A stretch of 64,000 bases of DNA from Sisyra terminalis (GCA_958496175.1 OY292279.1:9424001-9488000), one strand, 5' to 3'; shown: positions 10,082 through 23,304, counted from the first letter of the stretch. Numbers and translations are program-made. Notes: generated by a model from the sequence alone, not told the origin.

Positions 10082-11769
10082 ATTTAAATAAACAATTAAT
10101 AATCTATCATTTATCTACATATATAAATTGTTATATTGGTTTAATAAATTGTAATATTGGTTTGGATAGATTTCAAAACCTCAAAAAGTTCTGCATCTAT
10201 TAAGTTTTTCACGATATATAATCCGCTCAAAAAAATTATTATTATCTTTTTTTTGCCTTAGTAATATACCTTTGACTGCAAGAAAACGGCTGTTTTTTCG
10301 GATCAATCTCCGTAATATCACCCCAATTATAATTGTCTTCCTAATTATTTGTGAGCCAGGAAATTCCTCAACATTATCACCAACTTACAAAGTTTTCTTA
10401 TAAAAATCAATTTCATAAAAATCCCAGTAACTTTACTCCACACAGTGTTATGAAGACAGAAAGTTATTCAGCTGAATATCTCTCATAAAAGCCAGTCCTT
10501 AAATAATGTCATTAATATTAAAACACTCTAACAATCTTCCAGCTTTATATTATAATTCCCGCTTTAGAAACTGGAACAACAAAAACATCCAGTTTCAAAC
10601 TCCAATTACATGTAATAATGGCGCGTAATATTATAATAGTTTTCTCATTAAATGTTTGACTTTGTAAAATTTAAACATTTTTCTTTCTCTTGGTAGAGAG
10701 CTATTATTGTAGTCGTTTTGAATGATTTAGTTCGAAGAATACAAGTGGAAAAATTTTGATAAATATAGTTGGAATATTTTATGGATTTTATGCGAGGATG
10801 GGACAAATAATGATGTCGATATTCCGGGATTATATTAAACTGGCATTTTATACAGAAATAGCTCAATTTTGGTATGGAATTTTTGCCAACTACAAGGAAA
10901 ACTTTTCCTAGTCCACCTACGTTCTATTAGTCAAAGTTGGATGTTTTAGATAAACTAATAAACGAACCAATTAACCCTTAGTCAATATTGTTTTCCCCCT
11001 ATTAATAAAGTACATAAAATTTCAATTTAAACCTAATATTAATACTCAAGTTATAGTCATCCTGTATGATATGTACAAAAAGCACAATACAAAAAGTCGT
11101 AAGATGGTAACGAGCTTTTAAAAACTTTTCGTGAAATATTATTCGTATATTCAAACTCATGTAATCAATCCTCTGAAGTTTCTTTCTTTAACAAAGAGAC
11201 AATCTATGGATTTTAGTTAAATTTTTTGGAAATTGAAAAATATCCTTCTATTGTTATATATCTATGTGTTCATTCTTATTCAAGCGAATCTTTAATATGG
11301 AAAAGCTCATTTTGTTCGTTTTCGTTTTTCTTTTTAATTCGGCAAAAGTTGGAAAAACGAACGTACATATAGAGATGGTGGAGAACAGTGGTATGAAATA
11401 TTTGATTCAATTCAAACTTAATTTTTCATTTCAAATACAATGGGAAAAGTTTTTTGCAATTTAATTTAAAAAATAAATATTTAAATTCTATACGGTTTTT
11501 TTTTTGCGTTATTTACTTTGCTCCACTTGAAAATCTTTAATGACTCGGCATTGACTTTTAAGCTTTATTGTTTATCAATTTGAACCAATTCAACAATTTG
11601 AGAAATTAATTCGTAGATTTCTTTCTTTTAAATTACTAAAGTTTACCTAAATAATCTTCAAACTTTGGAGCAATTAAAAGTTAATTGTTGCTGTCATTTT
11701 TGTAAAGATAATTAAGTTCTCCAAAAGGTCCAGGATTCAAGCATTGAAAAATTTAATTTATAATAAACT
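10082..11769. other. no gene seen
   Basis: Contains short frames at 10648-10866 (minus) and 11264-11464 (plus) with low-complexity translations and no domain. Nothing else recognised. Confidence 0.45.
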
Positions 11770-12912
11770 TTAAAGCTACATTTATTTGAAAGGGGTTCAA
11801 AAGCATTCGATCGAGTTTAGTATCAAGGCTACTTAAGCTTCAGAACTTCTAAATCCCTGAGTTTCTATATAACATAATTTCTTTGTTTTTGAGCAATTGT
11901 TTCTTCCAAATTAAAATGGATAACCAGCTATGAAAGGAAAAACCTATCCATTCGAGGGTACCTCAGGGATCAGTATTAGGTCCAATCCTTTTCAATCTCT
12001 ACGTTGCAGATTTTCCGTCACTAGACCACTGTATAACCTCAATGTACGCGGATGACTTCGTCATCATCAACCTGGACAATGATCTTCAAAGGGTCATTCA
12101 GAAAACCCAGCAGTCTATCAACCACCTATCTTCCTAGTTCAGTAGATAGAAAATTCTTATAAATCCATCAAAAAGCATCGCCAAAATCTTCCCTCTAAGA
12201 CGTTTCTCCAATCAACTGGAGCCTATCATGCTGGACCACAAGGAAATTCCGAGGAGTACGAAAAAAAACGCCTGATAAATATTTGGGCATACTTCTGGAC
12301 TCAAAATGAACATGGCAAAGCCACATCTCAAGTAAAATCAGAGAAGCCAACACTCGACTCATCCAACTATTCCCACTTATCAATAGAAGGTCTAGTCTAA
12401 GTATGGAATGTTCAATGCTGATATACAAATCAGTCATTAGACCACTTCTTACATACTCTTGGGCAGTCTAGTTTCCATCTTCAGAGAAAAATCACAATGA
12501 CCTACAGGTGTTCCAAAATAGAGTCTTGGGAATTATCACTAAACCTCCATGGTATGTGAAAAACAACCAAATTCATCATGGAATTAACGTCCCATACGTA
12601 AAAGACTTTCTAATCCAACTCCCCAGGAATTTCTTTAACGGCCTGGAAAATTGTCCTAGTGCAGTAGAACTAAGCTTAGGGGAAACTATAAAACAAAGAA
12701 AGCTAAAGCTGAAACTCCCTCAAGAGTTCCAAAAAATAGCAGTTACTTGACCACTAGGTCAAGAACAATAAACAAAAAAAAAAGCCAGAGGAATGAACTT
12801 CAACTTCTCCAGCTACTTAAACGCCGGTAAAGATCAAAGGTCTGTTATCACCACCATGATACAGCGACATATTGCTGAACTAATGTAAATTACATAATAG
12901 TCCACAAAAAAA
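11770..12912 (+). pseudogene. Jockey-type LINE 3' end, reverse transcriptase pseudogene
   Basis: Decayed reverse transcriptase of a non-LTR retrotransposon. The frame around 11955-12080 reads PQGSVLGPILFNLYVADF and then SMYADDFVIINLDNDLQ, where YADD is the polymerase active-site box. Further on, in another frame, the C-terminal segment FQNRVLGIITKPPWYVKNNQ, IHHGINVPYVKDF runs to a TGA near 12748. This order is typical of the Jockey group. Stops and frameshifts break it repeatedly. The 3' untranslated region ends in an A tract at about 12905-12912. Copy two at 50240-51770 is about 85-90% similar by eye. Confidence 0.9.
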
Positions 12913-13457
12913 AAGTTACATTTGGTTTATGGAAAACCATGATTGGACAAAAAAGAACATGGCAAAACAGAACATTTCTTACATGTTGTTACCCTAAAAA
13001 ACTTTGAAACATCAAAAGTTTTTTTTTCAATATGAAATCAAAAGACAAAAATCGGATGGTTCACCAAAATTAAGTATGGAGAGTCTTATATTCATTGTAT
13101 CCCTGGGTCCCTATTTCACCTACTGTAAGCCAAGAAACCAAATTATTCAGGTCAGTAACCAGTAAAAAAGGTGCTGTTCTTGTTTAGTACTGGGATTGGA
13201 AACCCCTGGTTCTTTTAATCGCTATATTATAATCCAATAGAATATGAAAGCAGTTTTATTATCAATTTAACAGAATTTGCATACTGGAATTTCCAATGTC
13301 CAATTTCCAATTTCCAGTGTCTGATTATATAGGTTGTATTCAGAATAGAGACTTTCATAAATTTAGTATTTTAGTAGCTAGATTTTGAGAATTTCTTATC
13401 ATTCTTTTGCTGTGGTGGATTTTTAATCTTGGTTCTAATCAGGATTCGTATATAGCC
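12913..13457. other. no gene seen
   Basis: Contains a small local duplication of TTCCAATGTCCAATTTCCA near 13290-13320; otherwise nothing recognised. Confidence 0.45.
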
Positions 13458-13800
13458 TAGGCTGGAAAAAAAATATCGTCTGGTTTTTTAAATATATATA
13501 AAACTATTGCTTAGGAGGACAAATAAAAGTTTTTAAAATTTTTAGCCTTTAATATTGATATTAAAAGGTCAGTCAAAATAACTCTTGATTTTTCAATCCC
13601 AAACGCATTTTTTTCTCAAAACTTTACACTAAAAGAACTATACAACATATATACTTGAACTAAATTTAATATTCTACAAAAAATGTCAATTATACACTTT
13701 TGTCAGCCATACCGTTTCCGTATAATCGAGCCTTAAACATTAACCTATTTTTACGATTATATTTTTTATTTGTAAAATGGTTTCATATTTACATACCCAA
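13458..13800 (+). repeat. half copy of the palindromic hAT-like element at 27969
   Basis: Starts TAGGCTGGAAAAAAAATATCG, aligning with the 5' end of the 27969-28932 element. It continues through AATATTGATATTAAAAGGTCA to GCCATACCGTTTCCGTATAA (compare GCCGTTTCCGAATAACC at about 28242). The second arm is not seen, so only one arm of the foldback remains. The 71-codon frame at 13700 lies within it and is not credible as a gene. Confidence 0.6.
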
Positions 13801-14829
13801 TAAGCAATTAATTTTCATCCCTTCAAAAATTGGTAAAAATCCAATTCAACAAAATTGGATGAATATGGTGGATGTGATGCATTATCTTTCGTCCAAATAC
13901 ATTATTTTTTCTTAAGGTTTCTTTTAGAAGATTCTTCTTCTTTTATTGATAGTTCCTGGGCACTTTTGGGATATTTAAGGATCGACTAAGATTGGTTAGG
14001 CATATTTGACAAATTTTCGATTATTTGCCATAGATTTTTTTCCTTTTCGCTCCTTAACAGAGTCATATTTCAAGCTTACGTGGTAGGCATTATTTGAAGA
14101 AATCACAAACATTTAGTATGTTTTTTTGTATTCATTCATACATTTAGTATGTATGAAAGTTTATTGTATTTGGATGAATTTTATAACTTTGTGTTACTAC
14201 CCTTGCAAAACTCGAAGAGTTTGCATTAACAAATTTGTAATTCGTCTGACTTTTTCAAATCATTTTAATAATAACTCCAGAATAATAAATATTTTTTCCG
14301 CTCTTATCATAAAATGTCTTAAGTATGAACTTAAAATCATTGATGAGTCGATAAACGCCAATTAAACTACCTAATCTCAGGAAATATGTATTATCTAGGA
14401 ACTAGTAACTTCCCGTGAACTATTCCTAGTCCAACTGATAAATGATTAAATTGGCAATTTTATGAAATCAAAAAATGTAAATGAAACTGTAACATCAATT
14501 TGTAAGTTAAAATTTGAAAGTATCTCTATCTTTGTCCGACTAATATGTTACGTAAATTACGAATTCTATTCTGTTAAATAAAATTCACCACAAACTATTT
14601 GCGATTAGCACTTTATGAGTATATTTTTTACGTAGATGAAGCCACTGTTTAAGTATGCAAATATTATGGTACATCCCCAAATACTTGGTATCCGTATCCT
14701 TTGGACTATACAAAAAAAAAATCAATTTTTACTGGATTAAATTTTGATATAAGAATTGATGGAAAAAATATTGATTTTTTAAGGAAAAACGTTTGAAAAA
14801 ATTTAATTTAAAGATTTTAACATAAATGA
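13801..14829. other. no gene seen
   Basis: Short frames only. CATTTAGTATG occurs twice close together near 14110 and 14140. Confidence 0.45.
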
Positions 14830-15049
14830 GAAGAGAATCTAGGTTGTTTTAGATTGTTTTTTTTTATTTAATATTCAAATTAGCTACGTTTCGTTACGTA
14901 ACTTCATCAAGCTTCTTGAATCACAAAAAATATAATATTTTCAATTTAAATTCAATAAATAAATAAAAATTAAATAATAACATACTCTACCCATTCACAT
15001 TACATTTAATTTTTATTTATTTATTGAATTTAAATTGAAAATATTATAT

Positions 15050-15515
15050 TTTTGTCCATGTTGTCTTTTTTAAAATATACTAATTAAATTGTGGGCAATA
15101 AGGACGAAGCTGCTTATAGAATATTATTTATTTTATCGCCAACGTTTCGTCAGTCATTCCTGACTTCTTCAGGGCTCAAAACTAAAAATTACTCTACAAA
15201 TGTCACAAAAATAAGCTGTAAAATGACCCAACTGGTAGAACAACAAACCAAGAATATAATTTGGTATTGAAAAATAAAAATTGTTTAAAAAACATTTTTG
15301 AAAAAATACAAACACACAAACAGTTGGGTCATTTTACAGCTTATTTTTATGACATTTGTTGAGGTATTTTTAATTTTGAGCCCTGAAGAAGTCAGGAATG
15401 ACCGACGAAAAGTTGGCGATAAAATAAATAATATTCTACAAGAAGCTTCGTCCTTATTGCCCACAATTTAATTAGTATATTTTAAAAAAGACAAGGTCTT
15501 AAACAACATGGACAA
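15050..15515. repeat. P3 palindromic repeat with hammerhead-like core in both arms
   Basis: Left arm 15050-15245 and right arm 15315-15515 are near-perfect inverses (TTGTGGGCAATAAGGACGAAG against CTTCGTCCTTATTGCCCACAA). On the minus strand 15145-15172 reads CTGAAGA, A, GTCAG, 6-base loop, CTGAC, GAAACGTTGG. The right arm carries the same on the plus strand from CTGAAGA at 15383, with one stem change (CTGAC to CCGAC). It is flanked by GTCCATG / CATGGAC, itself part of the palindrome. No coding capacity. Confidence 0.8.
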
Positions 15516-15639
15516 AAATATATTTTCAATTTAAATTCAATAAATAAATAACAATTAAATGTAATGTGTATGAGTAGAGCATGCAATTTTTTAATTTTTA
15601 TTAATTTATTGAATATAAATTTAAAAAATTATGTGTATA

Positions 15640-15870
15640 CAGTATATAAGATATATTGCAGTCCAATTTATGTAGTGTAATTTAATATAATAATATATAA
15701 AAATCATACCACAAACATAAATTTGACCAGTAGTTCAAACAAAAATATTCGTGACGTATTGCCCAGATACGTATTTCGATTGCCAAGCAATCATCATCAG
15801 TGGTCATCAAGTAGTTTGGATCACTCCGTAACTGCTTTGCGTGATGCATTGTAATGAATCATCACAAAGC
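15640..15870 (+). repeat. P1 repeat, single copy
   Basis: Runs from TTTATGTAGTGTAATTTAATA to TGGATCACTCCGTAACTGC. On the minus strand 15774-15800 reads CTGATGA, T, GATTGC, TTG, GCAATC, GAAA, followed by ACGTAT, a 7-base loop and ATACGT. CTGATGA is the exact hammerhead consensus, and this is the best-preserved P1 core in the window. Confidence 0.8.
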
Positions 15871-15984
15871 AAATATTTAAAATTTTTGGTGAATTTTTCA
15901 ATTTTCTCTTAAGCGATTTACAGTTTTTTAAGTATTGATCTCTTTATTAACCTCATGATATGCTATACAACCTACTGTGTATAC

Positions 15985-16425
15985 AATATATAAGATATAT
16001 TTTGGTCCAATTTATGTAGTATAATTTAATATAATAATATATAAAAAACATACCATAAACATAAATTTGAACAGAACTTCAAACAAAAATATTCGTGATG
16101 TATTGCCCAGAAACGTATTTCGATTGCCAAGCAATCTTCCTCAGTGGTTATCAAGTAGTTTGGATCACTCCGTAACTGCTTTGAATTCACATGTGAATCA
16201 TCACAAAACAGTTACGGAGTGATCCAAATTACTTGATGACCACTAAGGAAGCTTGCTTGGCAATCGAAATACGTATCTGGGCAATACGTCACGAATATTT
16301 TGTTTGAACTTCTGTTCAAATTTATGTTTGTGGTATGACTTTATATATTATTATATTAAATTATACTACATAAATTGGACCGCAATATATTCTATATATC
16401 GTATACACAGTATAACTGTTCAAAG
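15985..16425. repeat. P1 palindrome (two inverted copies)
   Basis: A forward P1 copy (15985-16185) meets an inverted copy (16200-16425) at a junction near 16195. The outer ends share GTATACA..ATATAAGATAT. The forward copy keeps CTGAGGA...GAAA on the minus strand (16118-16144). The inverted copy has CTAAGGA and so has lost the core. Confidence 0.8.
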
Positions 16426-16615
16426 TCAGCGAAAAAATTTTATTTTGATTAAAAAAATATATTTTTTGTGATTCAAGAAGCTTGATGAAGTTACGATACG
16501 TAACGAAACGTAGCTAATTTGAATATTATATAATAGTTGATTAAAAAAAACAATCTTAAACATCCTGAATTGTCTTCTTATTTAATAAAAGCTGAGATCT
16601 GAATTTTATCACTTA

Positions 16616-16911
16616 TTTTAATTTTAATAAGAATAATTTTGCATCCCTTAAAGTAAAATAAATGAAAGTCAAAGAACAAGTAGAGATCATTTATTACCGA
16701 GTATTAATCTTTCTTTTATGTAAATTAAAAACGTTTCATTACAAATACCAAAATGCTAAAAACATTTCGGGAAATTTCCGTTGCATATTCCCATTTTTTT
16801 TTTAATTTCCCAATAAAAAAAATGCAACTCGTATTTTGCTCATCAACCCTTAAATTACCTCACCCCCGTTTTGTAGTAATAAACCGTTAAAATGAAGCGA
16901 TCAACTCCCAA

Positions 16912-16967
<56 letters not shown>

Positions 16968-18363
16968 GGGTTAAACGGGTAACATTATTCGGGAATACAC
17001 TTCGTCCATATTGAAACATAAAATTTAGACGATATGAAATTCGAAATTGCTGATATGGACGGGAGATGAAATTGGAAATTTGCGTCATGTTTATAGTTTC
17101 CGGATTGCAACCCCTACCATATATTTATTATATTTAGTGCGTTATTTATTAGCCAGCCGAACCAGGGCGGAAGTCTTGCAAAAAGCTGTTTGATAAAATC
17201 CAACCAAAGCCCTTCGGGGTATCGAAATTCAATTACAACACTCGAACGTTAATTAAAACTTCTAGTTAACGAGTGGTGGCGTGGATGCGGCGAAATTGTG
17301 AACTTTTCTAAAATTCGACTCTATTGAAATGATAAAAATTTATCCGAGTCGTACTTAGGAAAATTGTTTTTCAAGTTTGAAAGCTTGCCAAGCTCGATAT
17401 TTACTTAATTGCGTGTCTAAATATTTTCTTAAATCAGCGTTTTTTTTTTCGCTTCTCGTCTGTTCTGTCGATTGTCGGCAATGAAAGCCGACTTGAAATA
17501 AAGAGTTGACTTAACGACAAGAAAAAAAGATTTAGGTCAAAGAAAATGGTTGTTTTTAAAGCCGTTTTTCCCTCTAATTTATAGCCAATAAAATGATACA
17601 AAAGCTCTACGACTTGTTTAAAATTGGATTTTATTTGCCTCGTTTTTTTTTTTGGCAATGATTGCAATATGTGCATCAATAAAACCGGGAATTTATCTGT
17701 AGATCATTTGTGACATCCTTTAAAAGCTCTACGTCAGACAATCACAGATGTAATCGAGGATTAAATAACTTTAGTTACACCCTTATCCCATAGTCTCCAA
17801 TTCCCGATTCATTCAAGTTTCAAATTTAATTAAAACTGATATAATCTTTGCACCATCCTTTCCTCTCAACAGGACATACTTACACGTGGGGGATTTTTCT
17901 TTTTCACCAAAGTTTCGAGTTTCTATTAGGTTGCACTTCCATTATCCCATTGTAATTACTCGATGAGAATCTCTCGAGAATTTCGGTCAATATTTTCGTA
18001 ACGTATCGAATGGGAATTTACGAGCGGATATGTGGAGAACCGTTCACATGCTTATATTATTATCCTGGATGATGAAAACATATCCTGAAAGACGAAACGG
18101 GTTCATGGTGGTTTGACCTAACCCTTAATAAATCATTTTTTTTTCTCGGCCGAATTTTCGGTCGGAATTCAATTAGTGAGGGAAAAACACGAGGTTTAAT
18201 TAAAAATGGGATTCGTGGAAAATGAGGGTTGATTAAGGGATTGTGAAGTTTCACGGACTTGAATGAAACGGGTGTAGATATAAAGCATTAAATTAATTTA
18301 ATTTTACATAAAAAAAAAATATTGATCAACTTTCATCTTAATCTTAAAGTATTAATCACCCTA
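16616..18363. other. mostly unique sequence, no gene seen
   Basis: After about 17100 the base composition is less AT-rich than the repeats, and exact AAAAGCTC motifs occur at about 17600 and 17722. The minus-strand frame at 16855-17088 is an (AT)n translation. I could not delimit an exon: a possible minus-strand acceptor near 18090 and donor near 17885 enclose stops in every frame. It could be intron or intergenic regulatory DNA. Confidence 0.4.
16914..16963. repeat. AT dinucleotide microsatellite
   Basis: About 25 uninterrupted AT units between CCCAAATC and AAAACGGG. Confidence 0.95.
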
Positions 18364-20916
18364 TCTATACTAATATATAAAATTCTTACGTCTGTCTGTA
18401 CATTTCGATTTTGAACCCAATTTTAGAGTAAATATTTGTTTCAAGAAGCCCTTATTCCAAATTTAACATTTTTAAAATTTTTGTCTGTCTGTCTGTCTGT
18501 GTGTCCCGATTTAACTAAAGAACGGAACAACCGAATTTAATGAAATTTGGTATTAATATACAACACAATTTCATTCACATGTTAGGCTACTTATCATTTC
18601 AAAAAAATAATAAGGGAAGGTGTTCCCTAGGGATGAAAACAGAAATTTTTACACGAGACAGGTGAGTTATATATCATGGGAAAGGTAATTTAAAGTAAGA
18701 AAATAATCTGTAAAAATATTTTTAGTTGAACTGATAAAAAACACAGTAAATTCAACTTAAAGTCTAAAAAATTGTCTCTTTGAAATACAAATGTTTATAT
18801 ATAAAATACTCAAAGTAGATGTTAATAACGTAATGGTTTACGTATCTGACTTTCTGATGCTCCTAATGAAAAAGACGTAGGCTTAAATCTTACAGTAAAT
18901 TTTTATTCTTACAAAATTGTTGTAAATAGATCATTAGGGTGGCTCAGTAAAGAAATATTAACGAAAAAAAGTAATAGTAGTAGTAAAAATAATAATAATA
19001 GTAATAAAACTTAAAGTAAATACGTTTTTAAAACCATGCATACATAAAATCCTGTATTCATATATCCCCTTTGACTGATGAAATTTTAATATTCGATGTA
19101 TTCCTTTTAAGAAGTAGACATCTGATAAGAATTTTTTTTTTTTGAAAATTCCTACCCAAAAAGAGTAAAAGGTGTGACTAAGTTTGTATAAGAAAATGTA
19201 GAGTTAATCAACAACCGAAATTTTGAATTTAATAAGTGTAATTAATAAATAAATAAGTAATTAATAATAAGTTTCGGTTTTTGTTATATCATTTTAATAA
19301 CAGCATTTTAAATAATGTCATTTCACTTAATTATTGAGAAAGTTAATGCAGTTGGTACTTATACCAAATACCAAAGAGGCAGTTTTTAATTTTTGGTTTG
19401 TTTTTTAACAATCAAATTTTTTAAATCTAATTTTTATGAACCAATTGTTGTAACCTGGAGCAATTATTTATTCTGCTGAAAAACATCAAAGGAGCAAAAT
19501 AAGATTTTTTCCCTGACTTTGAACAGTTGTATACAGTGTATACATTATATAGGACATATTGCGGTCCAATTTATGTAGTATAATTTAATATAATAATATA
19601 TAAAAATCATACCATAAACATAAATTTGAACAGAAGTGCATCATCGCAAAGCAGTTACTGGGTGATCCAAACTACTTGATGACCACTGTGGAAGATTGCT
19701 TGGAAATCGAAATATGTATCTGGGCAATACGTCACAAATATTTTGGTTTGAACTTTTGTTCAAATTTATGTTTCTGGAAAGATTTTTATATATTATTATA
19801 TTAAATTATACTACATAAATTGGACCGCAATATATCCTTTATATTGTATACACATTAAAGGAGCAAATTTTTTTCATATATTTCATTATCAATAAAAATA
19901 TAAAATTTTCCATACTAACTGTTCCTCAGTATTTAGAACAATTTGAAAACCAATTATTGTTATTGAAAATAAATAAAATATTCGAATTAACTTCCACGCT
20001 TTCCAACTATTTGCAACAATTTCGTATGCACAACGTCCAAATGAGCGAATTCGAATCAAAATAAAAAAGATCATAATTTTTTTCAAAAACTTTGTGTCTG
20101 CTTAAAAATTTAAACTCTGATAGATATATCTGAAAATGGTTAATTTTATAAGTGAGCATTAAGTTTTTTGAGTTTCACATATTGTAAACCTGAAAATCCG
20201 AAATACGTATTCACAAATAAATACATCAGTGAGCGAATATCGAGTAGCGAGAAATTCGGCGAACTAAAAGAAAGTGGTTTCATTATATAGTTGAAATTCA
20301 GATATTTTAATAATAAGTGCATGTCTGCACAATGGTTATACTTGATTATGGAGGAACTGGGTTTCGTGCAATTGAACAAATTTTAATTTCGCGGTAGTTT
20401 TGTACATTGCAGTAGTGTAATAGTTTTGAGAAAAAGGCTCATTCGGGAGTCGAGACAATGAAATGGGATTTCTTTTAATATTCTAAATCTAGATCCTTTA
20501 CTTCTGTTATTTTAACGCGAGTGTTTTGATAATTTTTTTACGGTTTTAAGTCATAATTAAGACCGAATTTATTGAAATTGACGATATTTTTTTATGTATA
20601 GATACTGATTGATTTATGGATTATTTAGTTTACGGTAGGTATACCTACCGTAGCCATACGCAATAGACCTAACTCTTTTTAGATATTTATAAATATTTTT
20701 GAAAATTAATTGATTATTACATACAAATTTTTTATTCTAAGCAACAGTTAATTTAATGTGTCTTTTCAAAGTTGAGAAAATAGTGTTTTTAAGTATGATT
20801 ATGTTTTTCGTAAAACAAATAAGAAAAATAAAAATTTTCATATAACACTCAGCAAATCTAAAAAGAAACATAATCTACACTTACGTTACGCACATGAAGT
20901 CACGGGGATCAGCTAG
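18364..20916 (+). mobile_element. Helitron, second long copy, interrupted by P1
   Basis: Same family as 2565-5034: TCTATACTAATATATAAA at the start, ATCAGCTAG at the end, A before and T after. The 3' hairpin is decayed (CGCACATGAAGTCACG). The TA microsatellite is nearly gone and about 170 bases around the first copy's microsatellite region are missing. A P1 repeat is inserted at 19499-19852. Without it the element would be about 2.2 kb. No Rep or helicase motif is visible. Confidence 0.93.
19499..19852. repeat. P1 palindrome inserted in the Helitron, 15-bp target duplication
   Basis: CATCAAAGGAGCAAA (19484-19498) and CATTAAAGGAGCAAA (19853-19867) flank the insert. The other Helitron has the single version CATTAAGGGAGCAAT, so the boundaries are certain to a few bases. 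The insert is a foldback with arms beginning GTATAC; its ribozyme-like core is damaged (CTGTGGA for CTGANGA). A 15-bp duplication is longer than for cut-and-paste elements and fits target-primed reverse transcription. Confidence 0.85.
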
Positions 20917-23304
20917 TTTTGAATAAAAGCTTTGGGTTATATCCTTTAAAACGATGCAATATTCCTATAAAAATTAAAAATCTCACCCCCAAATTTATTG
21001 CGTCACAAATTCCCTTGATCCATGGAAAAATTTCCACATGAACTACCAGCTTAGAATAATATCAATTGAAAACTATTTACCTTGTAAATTTCTACACTGT
21101 TATAAACAAGGAGCTACAAAACACTAATTAACCTATTCGAGCGTTTATTTAGCAAAACACCTATAATTTCAACTTACAAATATAAGGGTTGACGTCAAGA
21201 ATCCCAAACTCAAAGCTCCACCCATCCCATCCCCGAAAATCTTTCACACGACAATTTCATCTATTTCTAATCCATACGACTGGCGTTAATGTTTTCCATC
21301 AAGACACTTACGAATCAACTGCGAGCTTTTCCCCTTTTACGTAAAAGCTCCACACCAAAATTGGATTACGCAATAGAAAGTTTTAATTTAATCACTTTTA
21401 ATTAATGTGGAAAAAGGTTCAAGTTTTAAATATTTCTATTGAAAGTTTTGTGCGTCTTTGATGTGTGGACACCCCAAAAGCGCGAGCTTTTGGCGGTGTT
21501 GGATGTATTGTACATCCGTTTTGTAATTATCGTGAATTTTTACATTTTGAGATCAACGTTTCGGCTTTGTGAGAGCTTTTTGTGTTCATTATCTTCCATT
21601 ATCGGGGAAGTTAATTGTTTTTATTTGTTTCTACAAAGTAATTGGTGGTGTATGTAGAGCTTTTTTCTTGTGGATCATTCTTTTATGTCGAAACAGCTAC
21701 AATAAAATGTACACAAACGAATGTAAAACCGTTTATTTAGTTTATTAACATAAACAACTCGTAAAGATATTTTAATGCTTCATTATTTTTTTGTGTACAG
21801 AATTCTGTGAAACGCTTAATTCAAACCCCTATCAACCCCTTTTTGTTTATCTCACCCCTAATTCCGTTCTACGTATTTAATACAAAACACTCCAACAATA
21901 ACTGAATTCAACTTCAAAATCCACCTCATCAAAAGCTTTTTGTTTGGGATTGGTTTTTTCTATGAAACAATTCACAAATATTTGATTTATTTATCCAAAA
22001 AAAAAACAGTTCTAGAACTTTCTGAATTCATGACGACAAATCATTTTTAAAACAAGTATAAATAAATCTTTCTATCAGCAAATTCACGCGATCGTATGTC
22101 GCAAGTATTGCTTGAATTTACATTACCGAAAAGAAGGAAAAAAACGGGCGAGAAAAAATAAATGCAGAAAAAAAATATTATAATACAAGAAATGAGCAAA
22201 TAAATAACGTTATTCAGATTTATGGCGGCCAGACGTTTTTTTTTTCGTCTTTCATTCGTGGTATAATAAATGACTCAATCAAAAGTTTTCCTTTTTTTAA
22301 ATAGTATGGAACAGTATGTGCTTTTTTTTGGGGCCAATAAATTCAAAACAGTTAATTCCTACATCGTACATCATATTTCATGAACGTTTTTCAATTTTTT
22401 TTCTTCTTCTTGTTGCAAACTTGGAAGCTTTTGCTGGATTGGAGCCTTAAAAGCTTTGGTTTTGATTAAATACTGAGTCAAGGTTGAATGTTCATTGTTG
22501 GTAATGGGGGTTTTATCAATAATTTCCAATCGAAAACTTTCGATTTAATTCTAAGAAAATATTGTTCAGGAAATGAACGTCTTACAATATTCTAAAACGA
22601 TTTTTTTCGCCAAATGTTAAAAAATAAATGATTAGTTTTTTTTTGTAACCTATATTTTCTAATATTTGGTAGTGCATCTCGTTCACCCATTGAAAAACCA
22701 TGAATTTGATAACTTTATGTCCAAAATATTTAAAAATACCAAACTGGAAATTTTTTTGGACTCAATTTGAGGAAAATTTACTATGGGAAATTATTTTCAA
22801 TGTAAAGATGTAAAACCTATTTTTTCCCCAATTTAAATTTTCATGAATTTTCCAAACATAAATTTGGTTTTTCTAACATCATAATGATAAACATCTTCAA
22901 ACTAAAGAGATTAATATTGAGTTGAGTGCATGAAAAGGCGAAGATGCCTTTTTGAGGACATCTTTTGTATTTTTTTTTCTTTTTTTTTTCGAATCTTTTA
23001 CTCCATCTGTTGGTAGTAATTTCAAGGTAGGATATGTTCAACAATCTTAAGCTAGTTGTGTTAATTGACAAAACTTACAATATCTACTAAAAGGCATCTC
23101 TACTAGATTCCAAATCCTTTAAGTCGATTTGTTAACTCAAGTATAGATATTCCTTATAAATGATTAACATTCGCACCATTATCCAACTTATTAAAGGCAA
23201 AGTGGTTAGGATAATTATTAAGTTTTCACTAGTTTAGTTCCACTTGTAAGTCATCGTGGATTCTAATAAAATTTATGTACCATGATTTAGAGTGTTTTTT
23301 TTTC
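20917..23304. other. mostly unique sequence, no gene seen
   Basis: 21.2-21.7 kb is less AT-rich and holds five exact GAGCTTTT/AAAAGCTC motifs in about 330 bases. Frames at 21439-21657 and 22841-23071 show no domain. No exon could be delimited with both splice signals and an open frame. Confidence 0.4.

Larger units (their letters stand above)
14830..16615. repeat. composite of nested foldback repeats P2, P3 and P1
   Basis: P2 ends lie at about 14840-14930 (inverted) and 16455-16612. Between them are a palindromic AT segment (14930-15060), the P3 palindrome (15050-15515), one P1 copy (15640-15870) and a P1 palindrome (15985-16425). The AT segment resumes at about 15515 with TTTTCAATTTAAATTC exactly where P3 interrupted it, so P3 is the younger insertion there. 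No frame codes for a recognisable protein; the ORF at 16253-16471 is P1 read through. Confidence 0.75.

Noticed and set aside
16855..17088. 77-codon minus-strand frame with a YIYIYI run
   Set aside because: It is the translation of the AT microsatellite at 16914-16963; no domain.
18060..18254. Minus-strand exon between an acceptor near 18090 and a donor near 17885
   Set aside because: All three frames contain stops between the two signals.
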